A DNA stretch of 51,586 nt from DASVRA01 sp036388855 (GTDB lineage Bacteria > Pseudomonadota > Alphaproteobacteria > Caulobacterales > Caulobacteraceae), in contig DASVRA010000021.1 in the NCBI GenBank assembly GCA_036388855.1, positions 1 to 51,586 on the forward strand. Direction: 5' to 3'. Shown here piece by piece: positions 44,243 to 51,586 of the stretch. The notes beneath the pieces were generated by a model, which was not told where the DNA came from, did not search any database, and saw only the letters and a program-made list of their open reading frames with translations. How positions within the stretch are numbered: position 1 is the first letter of the stretch; every line of letters starts with the position of its first letter. The position numbers and the translations under genes are program-made.

Positions 44243-44961
44243 AGGTAAGCTTCCTCCAGGGGGCGCGACCCGCGCTCAATCCGGCGGAAAAGTCAGGTCG
44301 CCGCGCCGCCCCGCGAACCCTCAAGCCGTTGAAACGGCGGCCCAACCCGACCGCGTGGTCGGGGCGGAATAGGGGGAAAGCCCCCGAGTTTTCCACCCCC
44401 TCCGGGCCTCCCCCATACTCCTCCCTGCTCCCGCCGCGGGAGAGGGCGCTCCTGGTACCAGAGCCCGAAGCGGCGGCGGGGGCCGGTTGTGCGGGATGGC
44501 CCGCGGTGCAGAAGAACCGCGGGGCCGGACGTTGGGAGGGTTTGCGGCCCCGGCGGTCCGGCGTGGAGGAGCTTTAGGGCTCCTGCTCCGGAGGCGTTTC
44601 TGGCGCCTCGCCCGCCGGGCCCGTCCTGCAAGCGCAGGCGGGGCTGCCCGGGGGTCAAGAGCCCGGGCGGCGGATGAGACTCACCTGGGCGGACAATGCC
44701 CGTTTGAGAGCGCCCCGAAGAGCAGCCGCCGCGGAGCGTCAGCTCCCCGCCGGAAGCGGGCGGGGCAGGCTTGCGCCGAAACACATACCTCTACGGTCAC
44801 CGGGCCAGGCCCGGCGCTCCGCGGACCTCTCCACCTCATCAGGCGCCAAGGGCGCCGGAAAGGCACGGCGCGTGGCTGACCGATCGCCCCTTGTTCATGC
44901 CGCTCCCGCTGTTAGAAGCCGCCGCACCGGTCGGCCAAAAAGACAGGACCACGCCCCCCCG
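44243..44961 (+). ncRNA. Candidate structured RNA region upstream of prs, related to the terminal repeats
   Basis: About 700 bases between pgeF and prs contain no supported gene but many hairpins: GCCGGAC/GTCCGGC (near 44524-44562), GGAGC/GCTCC, GAGGCG/CGCCTC, GCCCGGG/CCCGGGC (near 44646-44669), CCCGC/GCGGG, CCGGGC/GCCCGG (44800-44814) and GGCGCC/GGCGCC (44842-44856). The 3' part ends with AGGCACGGCGCGTGG (44861-44875), as in terminal repeats A and C. GCCGAAAC (44775-44782) and the 6-bp hairpin fall at matching places. It may be a stand-alone RNA or a long prs leader. I see no RNase P or tmRNA signature. Confidence 0.65.
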
Positions 44962-45897
44962 ATGAAGCTCCTGGCCGGCAACTCCAATCGGCGTCTGGCC
45001 GAGGCGATCGGAGACCACCTCGACACGCCGCTGACCCGCGCCCAGGTGCGCCGGTTCGCCGACAACGAGGTGTTCGTCACCATCGAGGAGAACGTCCGGG
45101 GCGAGGATGTCTTCGTGATCCAGTCGACCTCCTACCCGGCCAACGACCACCTGATGGAGCTGCTGATCTGCTGCGACGCCCTGGTGCGGGCCTCGGCCAG
45201 GCGGATCACCGCGGTGATGCCCTACTTCGGTTACGCCCGGCAGGACCGGAAGACCGGGGGGCGCACGCCGATCTCGGCCAAGCTGGTCGCCAACATGATC
45301 ACCCGCGCCGGCGCCCACCGGGTGCTGACCATGGATCTGCACGCGGGCCAGATCCAAGGCTTCTTCGACATCCCCACCGACAACATGCTGGCCACGCCGG
45401 TGTTGGCCAACGACGTCCTGCGCCGATACCCGAACCCGTCGGAGCTGATGATCGTCTCGCCGGACGTCGGCGGGGTGGTGCGGGCGCGCTCGCTGGCCAA
45501 GCGGCTCGGCGCCGACCTGGCCATCGTCGACAAGCGCCGCCCGGCGCCGGGCGAAGCGGAGGTGATGAACATCATCGGCGACGTGTCGGGCCGCCGCTGC
45601 ATCCTGTTCGACGACATCGTCGATTCCGCCGGGACGCTCTGCAGCGCCGCCGACGCGCTGGTCGCGGAGGGCGCAACCGAGGTTTCCGCCTACGTCAGCC
45701 ATGGGGTGCTCTCGGGCGCGGCGTCGGAGCGGGTGAACAAGTCGATCCTGCGCGAACTGGTGGTCACCGACTCGATCGAAGCGTCCGACGTGGTGCGCGG
45801 CAGCAGGAAAATCCGCCAGGTCCACATCGCGCCCCTGATCGGAGAGGCGATTCGCCGCATCGCCAACGAGGAATCCGTGTCCAAGCTGTTCGACTGA
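44962..45897 (+). CDS. prs: Ribose-phosphate pyrophosphokinase
   Basis: The 311-residue cytosolic enzyme makes phosphoribosyl pyrophosphate for purine, pyrimidine, NAD, His and Trp synthesis. It has FADNEVFVTIEENVRGEDVFVIQSTSYPAND, YFGYARQDRK, the LTMDLHAGQIQGFFDIP loop and the PRPP-binding DDIVDSAGTL. It begins at ATG 44962, 86 bases after the conserved RNA-like motif. The RNA-rich upstream region may be its untranslated leader. Confidence 0.96.
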   Translation: MKLLAGNSNRRLAEAIGDHLDTPLTRAQVRRFADNEVFVTIEENVRGEDVFVIQSTSYPANDHLMELLICCDALVRASARRITAVMPYFGYARQDRKTGGRTPISAKLVANMITRAGAHRVLTMDLHAGQIQGFFDIPTDNMLATPVLANDVLRRYPNPSELMIVSPDVGGVVRARSLAKRLGADLAIVDKRRPAPGEAEVMNIIGDVSGRRCILFDDIVDSAGTLCSAADALVAEGATEVSAYVSHGVLSGAASERVNKSILRELVVTDSIEASDVVRGSRKIRQVHIAPLIGEAIRRIANEESVSKLFD

Positions 45898-45997
45898 CGG
45901 CTTGAGACATGGTGAACGGGAAGCTAACCTTCCGCTTACCTCCCTCCGTTAAGCCGCCTGTTGCAGACGCCCAATTTCAGCCCCAGGGGGGCCGCTT

Positions 45998-47083
45998 ATG
46001 CCGACCATGCCCAAGACCCTGACCCGCGCGGCCGCCGGCGCCGCCCTGCTGGCGCTCGTGGGCGCCTCCGCCACCGCAGCCCCCTGGGGCCGCAAGAAGG
46101 CTCCGCCGCCCCCGCCTCCGCCGCCCCCCGCGGTCGCGCCGACCGTGCCGCCGCCGACCCAGGTGACGGTCGCCACCCGCCTGGTCGACACCGCCGGCGC
46201 CTACGCCGCCTACATGGAGCGCGCCAGCGGCATCAACGCGCGCTTCTCGGGCGGGCCGGAGGTGGCGGGCTCCTTGCGGGTCGTCGAGGCCTTCGAGCCG
46301 CGCCAGCTGCAGCAGGGCATCATCGCCTACGCCGCCATGGTGGCGCTGAAGGACCCGGCCTTCGTCAACCAGTTGCGCATCTACGCCACCGACCCCAGGC
46401 AGGCCGACGCCATCGCCGCGCGCCTTTACGCGGACCCCAACTACGTCGCCGCCATCCCGGGCGTGCAGAGCGCCGCGGGCCTGGTGCAGCAGTCACTGAA
46501 CGGCCAGGCGGCGCGGCTGAACGCCACTGGCGCGGCGGTGAAGCAGTCCGCCTACGACGTCCAGCACCAAGCCTGGTCCAAGCTGCCGGTCGAGAACCGC
46601 GAGATGCGACTGGCCGAGGCCAAGATGCTCTCGACCATGCCCATGCCGGTCAGCGCCGACGACAAGAACCGGGTGATCGCTCTGCCGGTCGACGCCGCGC
46701 TCACGCCGGTCGCCAACGCCGGCTCGCCCGGTCCCTATTCGCCCTCGGTGGCGCGAGGGCTGACCATCGCGGCCCTCGCGGTGCTGGGCCGGGCCGGCGA
46801 GGAGAACATCAGCCAGATTTCCTACCTGCTCGAGAACCCGCGCGATGCCTCGTGCCTGAACATGAGCAAGCTGAACCTCTACCAGTGCCTCTCGGTGGCC
46901 AAGCCGCACTACGAGGACATCTTCTGCATGGGTCAGCACGTGCTGCTCGACACCAGCCAATGCGTGCAGAAGTCCGCCGCCTCGCCCATTCCCGCCGCGC
47001 CGCTGGCATCCGCCGTGGTGACCTCCGCGGCGCCGATGGCGGCGGCCCAGAGCCAGGTGCTGACGCTCTCCTCCTCGCAGTGA
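45998..47083 (+). CDS. Exported protein of unknown function with Pro-rich linker
   Basis: The 361-residue protein has a signal peptide (to about residue 28, ending ATAAPW), then a run of nine prolines and a Pro/Val-rich linker, then a mostly helical mature domain of about 290 residues. It contains at least three Cys near the C-terminus (SCLNMSKLNLYQCLSVAKP, CMGQHVLLDTSQCVQ), perhaps disulfide-bonded in the periplasm. An in-frame ATG at 46007 is an alternative start. I do not recognise the domain; it looks like a Caulobacterales-conserved envelope protein. Confidence 0.8.
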   Translation: MPTMPKTLTRAAAGAALLALVGASATAAPWGRKKAPPPPPPPPPAVAPTVPPPTQVTVATRLVDTAGAYAAYMERASGINARFSGGPEVAGSLRVVEAFEPRQLQQGIIAYAAMVALKDPAFVNQLRIYATDPRQADAIAARLYADPNYVAAIPGVQSAAGLVQQSLNGQAARLNATGAAVKQSAYDVQHQAWSKLPVENREMRLAEAKMLSTMPMPVSADDKNRVIALPVDAALTPVANAGSPGPYSPSVARGLTIAALAVLGRAGEENISQISYLLENPRDASCLNMSKLNLYQCLSVAKPHYEDIFCMGQHVLLDTSQCVQKSAASPIPAAPLASAVVTSAAPMAAAQSQVLTLSSSQ

Positions 47084-47160
47084 GCTGAGCGGGCGCCAAC
47101 TTGCGCGCGGAGGGGGGCTCGTGTAAGAGCGCCCCTCTTTTCCCCTTGGGCAGGACCCAC

Positions 47161-47190
47161 GCCGCGCCGCCTTGCGCGGCGGTTTCGTTT
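47161..47190 (+). terminator. Hairpin with T-rich tail before rplY
   Basis: GCCGCGC (47161-47167) pairs with GCGCGGC (47174-47180) around six bases, followed by GGTTTCGTTT. It sits between the exported-protein gene and rplY and may terminate the upstream transcript or attenuate rplY. Confidence 0.5.
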
Positions 47191-47205
47191 CTGAAGGCAG
47201 CCGAC

Positions 47206-47889
47206 ATGGCCGACATCGTGCTCAACGTCGAAGTCCGCGACCGCACCGGCACCGGCGGCGCCCGCGCCGCGCGCCGGGAGAACATGGTGCCGGGCATCCT
47301 CTACGGCGGCCAAGCCGCGCCGGTGCCAATTGCGGTGCGCATGAACGAGTTCCGCAAGGCGCTCTACACCGGCAAGCTGACGGGCCACCTGGTGACGCTG
47401 AAATACGGCGACGAGAGCCAGCCGGTGATCGCCAAGGACGTGCAGTTCCACCCGGTCAGCGACCAGCCGGTGCACTTCGACCTGTTCCGCGTCGACGCCG
47501 ACCAGGAGATCAAGATCGCCGTGCCCGTGCACTTCCGCAACGAGGAGGCCTGCCCGGCCTTCCGCAAGGGCGGTTCGCTGGAGATCGTGCGCCACGAGGT
47601 CGAGGTTCTGGCCAAGGCCAATAACATCCCCGAGGAGCTGGTCGTCGACCTGACCGGGCGCCAGCTCGGCGACACCATCCGCATTTCCGACATCCAGTTG
47701 CCGCAGGGCGTGCAGCCGACGCTCAGCGACCGCGACTTCGTCATCGCCAGCCTCAAGATATCCTCGGCCGCCATCTCCGAAGACCAGGCCGCCGCGGCCG
47801 ACGAAGCCGCCGCCCCCGACGAGGTCCCGGCCGGCGACGAGGCGGCCGAAGGTGCTGAAGGCGCCGAGGCCGGCTCCGCCGAGAGCTGA
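47206..47889 (+). CDS. rplY: 50S ribosomal protein bL25, long (CTC/TL5) form
   Basis: The 227-residue protein binds 5S rRNA. The N-terminal L25 domain opens VLNVEVRDRTGTGGARAARRENMVPGILYGG, and the C-terminal beta-domain (EIKIAVPVHFRNEEACPAFRKGGSLEIVRHEVEVLAK) is that of the general stress form. The last about 40 residues are an acidic Ala/Glu/Asp-rich tail. ATG 47206 gives the family start; earlier frames are out of character. A strong terminator follows, then pth. Confidence 0.96.
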   Translation: MADIVLNVEVRDRTGTGGARAARRENMVPGILYGGQAAPVPIAVRMNEFRKALYTGKLTGHLVTLKYGDESQPVIAKDVQFHPVSDQPVHFDLFRVDADQEIKIAVPVHFRNEEACPAFRKGGSLEIVRHEVEVLAKANNIPEELVVDLTGRQLGDTIRISDIQLPQGVQPTLSDRDFVIASLKISSAAISEDQAAAADEAAAPDEVPAGDEAAEGAEGAEAGSAES

Positions 47890-47912
47890 CTTCCGGCTCC
47901 ACCCCTTTCGTT

Positions 47913-47944
47913 ACGGCCTCATCCCCAGGGGTGAGGCCGTTTTC
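47913..47944 (+). terminator. Rho-independent terminator after rplY
   Basis: ACGGCCTCAT (47913-47922) pairs with GTGAGGCCGT (47931-47940), with further pairing toward the loop, followed by TTTTC. It lies 24 bases after the rplY stop and 20 bases before pth. Confidence 0.8.
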
Positions 47945-47959
47945 GTATCGGACCACGCC

Positions 47960-48580
47960 ATGCTGATCCTCGCGGGTCTCGGCAATCCGGGACCGAAATA
48001 CGAGCGCAACCGCCACAACGTCGGCTTCATGGCCGCCGACGCGGTCTCGCGCCGCTGGCGCTTTGACGCGGAGAAGGCCAACTTCCTCAGCCTCGTCTCC
48101 AAAGGGCTGATCGAGACGCCTGGAGGCGAGGTCCGGGCCCTGTTGCTCAAGCCCCAGACCTGGATGAACGAGAGCGGCCGCGCCGTCGCCGAGGCCATGC
48201 GCTTCTTCAAGCTGAAGCCGGCGGACGTGGTGGTCTTCTACGACGAACTCGACCTGGCGCCGGGCCGCTTCCGGATGAAGACCGGCGGCGGGGCGGCCGG
48301 GCACAACGGCATCCGTTCGATCATCGACTGGATCGGTCCGGACTTCCGCCGCGCCCGCATCGGCATCGGACATCCGGGCGACAAGGAGAAGGTGCTGGGC
48401 TACGTCCTGCACGACTTCTCCAAGGCCGACTTGGAATGGGCCGAGCCGCTGACCGCCGCTTGCGCCGACGCCCTGCCGTTCCTGGCGGAGGGGCAGGACG
48501 AGCGGTATCAGGCCGAGGTGATGCGGCTGGCGCCGGCCGAAAAGGCGGACCCGCGCAAACTGGCGCGCGGGGAGAACTGA
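47960..48580 (+). CDS. pth: Peptidyl-tRNA hydrolase
   Basis: The 206-residue cytosolic enzyme recycles tRNA from peptidyl-tRNA. GLGNPGPKYERNRHNVGFMAAD carries the catalytic His, and PQTWMNESGRAV and YDELDLAPGRFRMKTGGGAAGHNGIRSI are family motifs. ATG 47960 was chosen; an earlier in-frame start runs through the terminator. It is six bases from ychF, so the two are co-transcribed, and rplY-pth-ychF is a common gene order. Confidence 0.97.
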   Translation: MLILAGLGNPGPKYERNRHNVGFMAADAVSRRWRFDAEKANFLSLVSKGLIETPGGEVRALLLKPQTWMNESGRAVAEAMRFFKLKPADVVVFYDELDLAPGRFRMKTGGGAAGHNGIRSIIDWIGPDFRRARIGIGHPGDKEKVLGYVLHDFSKADLEWAEPLTAACADALPFLAEGQDERYQAEVMRLAPAEKADPRKLARGEN

Positions 48581-48586
48581 GGAACC

Positions 48587-49684
48587 ATGGCCTTGAAAGT
48601 CGCGATCGTCGGCCTGCCGAACGTCGGCAAGTCCACCCTGTTCAACGCGCTGACCCAGACGGCGCAGGCGCAGGCGGCGAACTATCCGTTCTGCACCATT
48701 GAGCCCAACGTAGGCGACGTGGCGGTGCCGGAGCCGCGGCTGGAGAAGCTGGCCGTGATCGCCAAGTCCAAGGAGATCATCCCAGCCCGGATCAACTTCG
48801 TTGACGTGGCCGGGCTGGTGCGAGGCGCGTCCAAGGGCGAGGGGCTGGGCAACCAGTTCCTGGCCAACATTCGCGACTGCGACGCGGTGGCCTTCGTGGC
48901 GCGCTGTTTCGAGGACACCGACGTGACGCATGTGGAGGGCCGCGTCGATCCTCTCTCCGACTTGGAGATCATCGAGACCGAGCTGATGCTGGCCGACCTG
49001 GAGAGCCTGGAGCGGCGGCGGGACGGTCTGGAGAAGCGCGCCCGGGGCGGGGACAAGGAGTCGGCCAAGACGCTCGGCCTGGTGAACCTGGCGCTGGAGC
49101 AGCTGAACGCCGGCCGCCCCGCGCGCAAGGCCGCCGTGCCCAGGGAGCACGAAAAGGCCTGGCGCATGCTGCAGCTGCTGACCTCGAAGCCGGCGCTGTA
49201 TGTCGCCAACGTCGACGAGGCCTCGGCGGGGAGCGGCAACGCGCTGTCGGATGCGGTGGCGGCGCGTGCGGCGGAGGACGAGGCGAAGGCGGTGGTGATC
49301 TCGGCCAAGATCGAAAGCGAGGTGGCGATGCTGGCGGAGGAGGAGCGGGCGGAGTTCCTCGAGGCGCTGGGGCTGGAGGAGCCGGGGCTTAACCGGCTGA
49401 TCCGCGAGGCGTTCGCGCTGCTCGGCCTGCAGACCTACTTCACCGCCGGGCCCAAGGAAGCGCGGGCCTGGACGGTGCCGGTCGGGGCCACCGCGCCGCA
49501 GGCGGCCGGCGTGATCCACGGCGACTTCGAGAAGGGCTTCATTCGCGCCGAAACCATCGCCTACCCCGACTACATCGAGTTCGGCGGGGAGGTCGGCGCC
49601 AAGGAATCCGGCAGGATGAGGCTGGAAGGCAAGGACTACGTCGTTAGAGACGGCGACGTCATGCACTTCCGCTTCAATGCCTGA
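48587..49684 (+). CDS. ychF: Redox-regulated ATPase YchF (OLA1 family)
   Basis: The 365-residue translation-associated P-loop protein has GLPNVGKSTLFNALTQ (G1), the Obg-type helix FVDVAGLVRGASKGEGLGNQFL, and the C-terminal TGS domain (LGLQTYFTAGPKEARAWTV, GVIHGDFEKGFIRAET). Family members prefer ATP to GTP and act in stress and ribosome-associated roles. The ATG start follows the pth stop by six bases, preceded by GGAGAA. Complete and of usual length. Confidence 0.97.
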   Translation: MALKVAIVGLPNVGKSTLFNALTQTAQAQAANYPFCTIEPNVGDVAVPEPRLEKLAVIAKSKEIIPARINFVDVAGLVRGASKGEGLGNQFLANIRDCDAVAFVARCFEDTDVTHVEGRVDPLSDLEIIETELMLADLESLERRRDGLEKRARGGDKESAKTLGLVNLALEQLNAGRPARKAAVPREHEKAWRMLQLLTSKPALYVANVDEASAGSGNALSDAVAARAAEDEAKAVVISAKIESEVAMLAEEERAEFLEALGLEEPGLNRLIREAFALLGLQTYFTAGPKEARAWTVPVGATAPQAAGVIHGDFEKGFIRAETIAYPDYIEFGGEVGAKESGRMRLEGKDYVVRDGDVMHFRFNA

Positions 49685-49702
49685 GCCCCCGCGCAACGCG
49701 CC

Positions 49703-51352
49703 TCAGCGGGCCGCGCGCCGCGCCGCCGCGGTCTTGTCGCGCGCCGCCTTGAACTCCGAGCCGGCGCCCCACTCGGGCCAGGCGCGGGAATTGGCGAGCC
49801 CGGCGCCCAGACGGTAGAGCAGGCCCGCGTCCTGGGCAATGCCGGTCACGTTGAAGCTGGCGTCGTATTCGTCGGCGGGCTGATGGTAGCGGTCCTTCAC
49901 GTAGGCCTCGCCCGCGGCCTTGCCGGCCGCCTTGCCGCCGCTGACCAGGTCCTCGCCCGAGCCGACCGAGATGGCGGGCACGCCGACCTTGGCCAGAGGG
50001 AAGTGGTCGGAGCGGTAGAAGTGGCCGGCCTCGGGCACCGGATCGGGGGTGAAGTAGCGGCCCTCGGCCTTCAGTTGGGCCACGAACAGGTCCTGCAGCT
50101 GCAGCTGGGCGCTGCCCGAGGTGGTCATGTCGCGCGACGGCCCGTCGGCGGCGAGCGCGTCGATGTTGATCACGCCCGCGGTCTTCTCCGGCGGGAACAC
50201 CGGGTGGGCGGCGTAGTAGGTGGAGCCCAGCAGGCCCTTCTCCTCGGCCGTGACGAACAGGAACGCGACCGAGCGGTCGGTGCGCGGCGCCTTGGCGAAG
50301 GTGCGGGCGATCTCCAGCACCGTGGCCACCCCGTCGGCGTTGTCGACCGCGCCGTTGTAGATGCGGTCCCCCTTCGCGTCGGGCAGGCCCACGCCGAGGT
50401 GGTCCCAGTGGGCGGAGTAGATCACCGTCTCGTCCGGATGCCCCTTGCCGGGCAGCCGGCCGACCACGTTCTTCGAGGTGATCACCTTGTGGTCGACGTC
50501 GAAGTGGGCGGTGAACGTCTGGCCCTTCAGCTCCACCGGGCGGAAGTCGCGGCTCTGGGCCTGCTTCTTCAGCGTCTCGTAGTCGAGCCCGGCGCGTCGG
50601 AGCAGCTCCACCGCCGCGTCCCGCTGGATCCAGGCCTCCACCGGCGGGTGGGCCGAGCGCGGATTCTCGCGCACGATGTCGAATTGGACGTTGGTGTTGG
50701 AGTTCTTCACCGTCGCCCAGCCGTAGGAGGCAGGCGCCGTCTCGTGCACGATCAGCACGCCCGCCGCGCCAAGGCGCGCGCCCTCCTCGTACTTGTAGGT
50801 CCAGCGGCCGTAGTAGGTCATCGCCTTGCCGCCGAAGTCGCCCTGGCCGGTCTCGAAGTCCGGATCGTTGATCAGGACCACGATCACCTTGCCCTTCACA
50901 TCCATGCCCTTGAAGTCGTCCCAGTTGCGCTCGGGAGCCTTCACCCCGTAGCCGGCGAAGACGATCGGCGCGTCCTGGACGGCGACATGACCGATGTTGA
51001 GCTGGGCGGCGCGCACGGCGATCTGCTCGCCTTGGGCGAGGGGGACGGTCTGGCCGCCGGAGGCGAAGCTGAAGCGGGGCGCGCCGGTGATCTCGTAGCG
51101 GCCGAGCGGCACGTCCTGGGTGTAGCTGCCGCCCGGCGCTCCCGGCTGCACGCCCGCCGCCTTCAGCTGCCCAACGATGTAGTCCACCGTCTTGGCCTCG
51201 CCGGCAGTGGCGGGGCCACGGCCTTCGTAGGCGTCCGAAGCCAGCACCTGTACGTCCTTGACGATGCGCTGGCCGTTCAGCGGCTCGGCGGCCATTGCGG
51301 CCGAGGCCAGGGCGATCAGGGCGGAAGCGGCAAGCAGGCTGGAGCGGAACAT
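49703..51352 (-). CDS. M28 family exported zinc aminopeptidase
   Basis: The 549-residue protein has a signal peptide (about residues 1-22, ending AAMA) and acts in the periplasm or outside. A PA-type insert lies around residues 120-220 (APIVFAGYGV, KGKVIVVLINDPDF). The M28 catalytic core follows with SAHWDHLG (His-x-Asp zinc motif), YNGAVDNADGVA (second Asp), TAEEKGLLGS (Glu) and a late HxP (YHQPADEY). ATG 51352 was chosen for its signal peptide; longer starts are not needed. Repeat copy C lies 65 bases upstream of it. Confidence 0.93.
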   Translation of the reverse strand: MFRSSLLAASALIALASAAMAAEPLNGQRIVKDVQVLASDAYEGRGPATAGEAKTVDYIVGQLKAAGVQPGAPGGSYTQDVPLGRYEITGAPRFSFASGGQTVPLAQGEQIAVRAAQLNIGHVAVQDAPIVFAGYGVKAPERNWDDFKGMDVKGKVIVVLINDPDFETGQGDFGGKAMTYYGRWTYKYEEGARLGAAGVLIVHETAPASYGWATVKNSNTNVQFDIVRENPRSAHPPVEAWIQRDAAVELLRRAGLDYETLKKQAQSRDFRPVELKGQTFTAHFDVDHKVITSKNVVGRLPGKGHPDETVIYSAHWDHLGVGLPDAKGDRIYNGAVDNADGVATVLEIARTFAKAPRTDRSVAFLFVTAEEKGLLGSTYYAAHPVFPPEKTAGVINIDALAADGPSRDMTTSGSAQLQLQDLFVAQLKAEGRYFTPDPVPEAGHFYRSDHFPLAKVGVPAISVGSGEDLVSGGKAAGKAAGEAYVKDRYHQPADEYDASFNVTGIAQDAGLLYRLGAGLANSRAWPEWGAGSEFKAARDKTAAARRAAR

Positions 51353-51417
51353 GTTGTTTTTCACCGGGTTCTGGGGCGCGCGGAACATAGGGACACGCGC
51401 GGGAGGAGTCCATTCCG

Positions 51418-51586
51418 GCACGTCGCCCACGCGCCGTGCCTTCCTCGCGGTGAGGCGAGGCGGGAGGGCGGCGGGGCGCCGGGCGCTGCCCGGAGCAATG
51501 GAATAACCGTTTCGGCAGGTCCGATACGCCCCGCGCGGTTCGTTTTCGGCCAGCGTCCGGCAGGCGCACGTCTTGGGTGCTACCCG
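51418..51586 (-). repeat. Structured repeat element, copy C (minus-strand copy, cut by window end)
   Basis: The reverse complement of this stretch aligns with 110-277 along its whole length, with few differences. It contains the same hairpin CCGGGC/GCCCGG, the terminal hairpin with arms CCTCGC and GCGAGG (51443-51460) and the motif AGGCACGGCGCGTGG (51427-51441 on the complementary strand). The loop and stem of the last hairpin differ in sequence from copy A but pair equally well. The element reaches the end of the window, so its 5' part is missing. Confidence 0.78.

Noticed and set aside
44243..44961. RNase P RNA, tmRNA or SRP RNA in the region before prs
   Set aside because: I found no GAGGAAAGTCCGGGC or ACAGAA...GGCTTA signature on either strand, no CCA-ended tRNA-like half or tag-coding stretch of tmRNA, and no GGAAGCAGCC-type SRP tetraloop region.

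Overview
The window is high-GC DNA from an alphaproteobacterium, almost certainly a member of the Caulobacteraceae (Caulobacter/Phenylobacterium type). The strongest evidence is a 233-residue CtrA cell-cycle regulator with a C-terminal Ala-Ala and GANTC/TTAA sites upstream, a near-complete holdfast polysaccharide (hfs) cluster, a FlmD/PseG-type flagellin sugar gene, and many TTG/GTG starts. Both ends of the window lie inside copies of one inverted, hairpin-rich repeat, so this is probably a whole contig whose assembly stopped at a repeated element.

Layout. 0.1-10.6 kb is mostly housekeeping: trxB, a PseG-like hydrolase facing an SpsF-like cytidylyltransferase, greA, glyQ / small ORF / glyS, and ppdK. 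10.6-12.2 kb is a lower-GC two-gene cassette of unknown function (a membrane-anchored protein overlapping a secreted protein). 12.5-22.6 kb is mixed accessory and metabolic DNA: an ETHE1-like metallo-hydrolase, an RTX calcium-binding protein, a frameshifted GST, a Kelch lipoprotein, carA, DUF1272 and GNAT genes, a periplasmic D-aminoacylase-like amidohydrolase, an intact GST and a Sel1-like protein. 22.6-31.5 kb is the holdfast export and synthesis locus: hfsD, divergent hfsA-hfsB, then a tightly packed minus-strand operon of acyltransferase-hfsE-hfsF-hfsG-hfsH. The Wzy polymerase hfsC is absent from this cluster.

31.7-35.8 kb carries a small coiled-coil protein, a class D (OXA-like) beta-lactamase lipoprotein, a SIMPL-domain protein, tRNA-Ile2 (CAU), a gene-poor lower-GC stretch with a possible YD-repeat remnant and an 83-bp map fragment, and a second RTX protein. 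35.8-44.2 kb is conserved core: map, rhlE, ctrA, proC, a YbjN-domain gene, ubiK, lgt, a MidA-type methyltransferase and pgeF. 44.24-44.96 kb is a gene-free, hairpin-rich stretch before prs that I read as a candidate structured RNA. Its 3' part shares an ordered set of motifs and a compensating hairpin with the terminal repeats. 45-51.4 kb holds prs, a conserved secreted protein, rplY-pth-ychF and an M28 metallopeptidase.

The most notable signal is the three-copy structured element (about 110-277, 44470-44880 and 51418-51586). Its final hairpin differs in sequence between copies while keeping its pairing, followed by an invariant 15-base motif. I could not match it to RNase P RNA, tmRNA or SRP RNA by eye; its identity is open.
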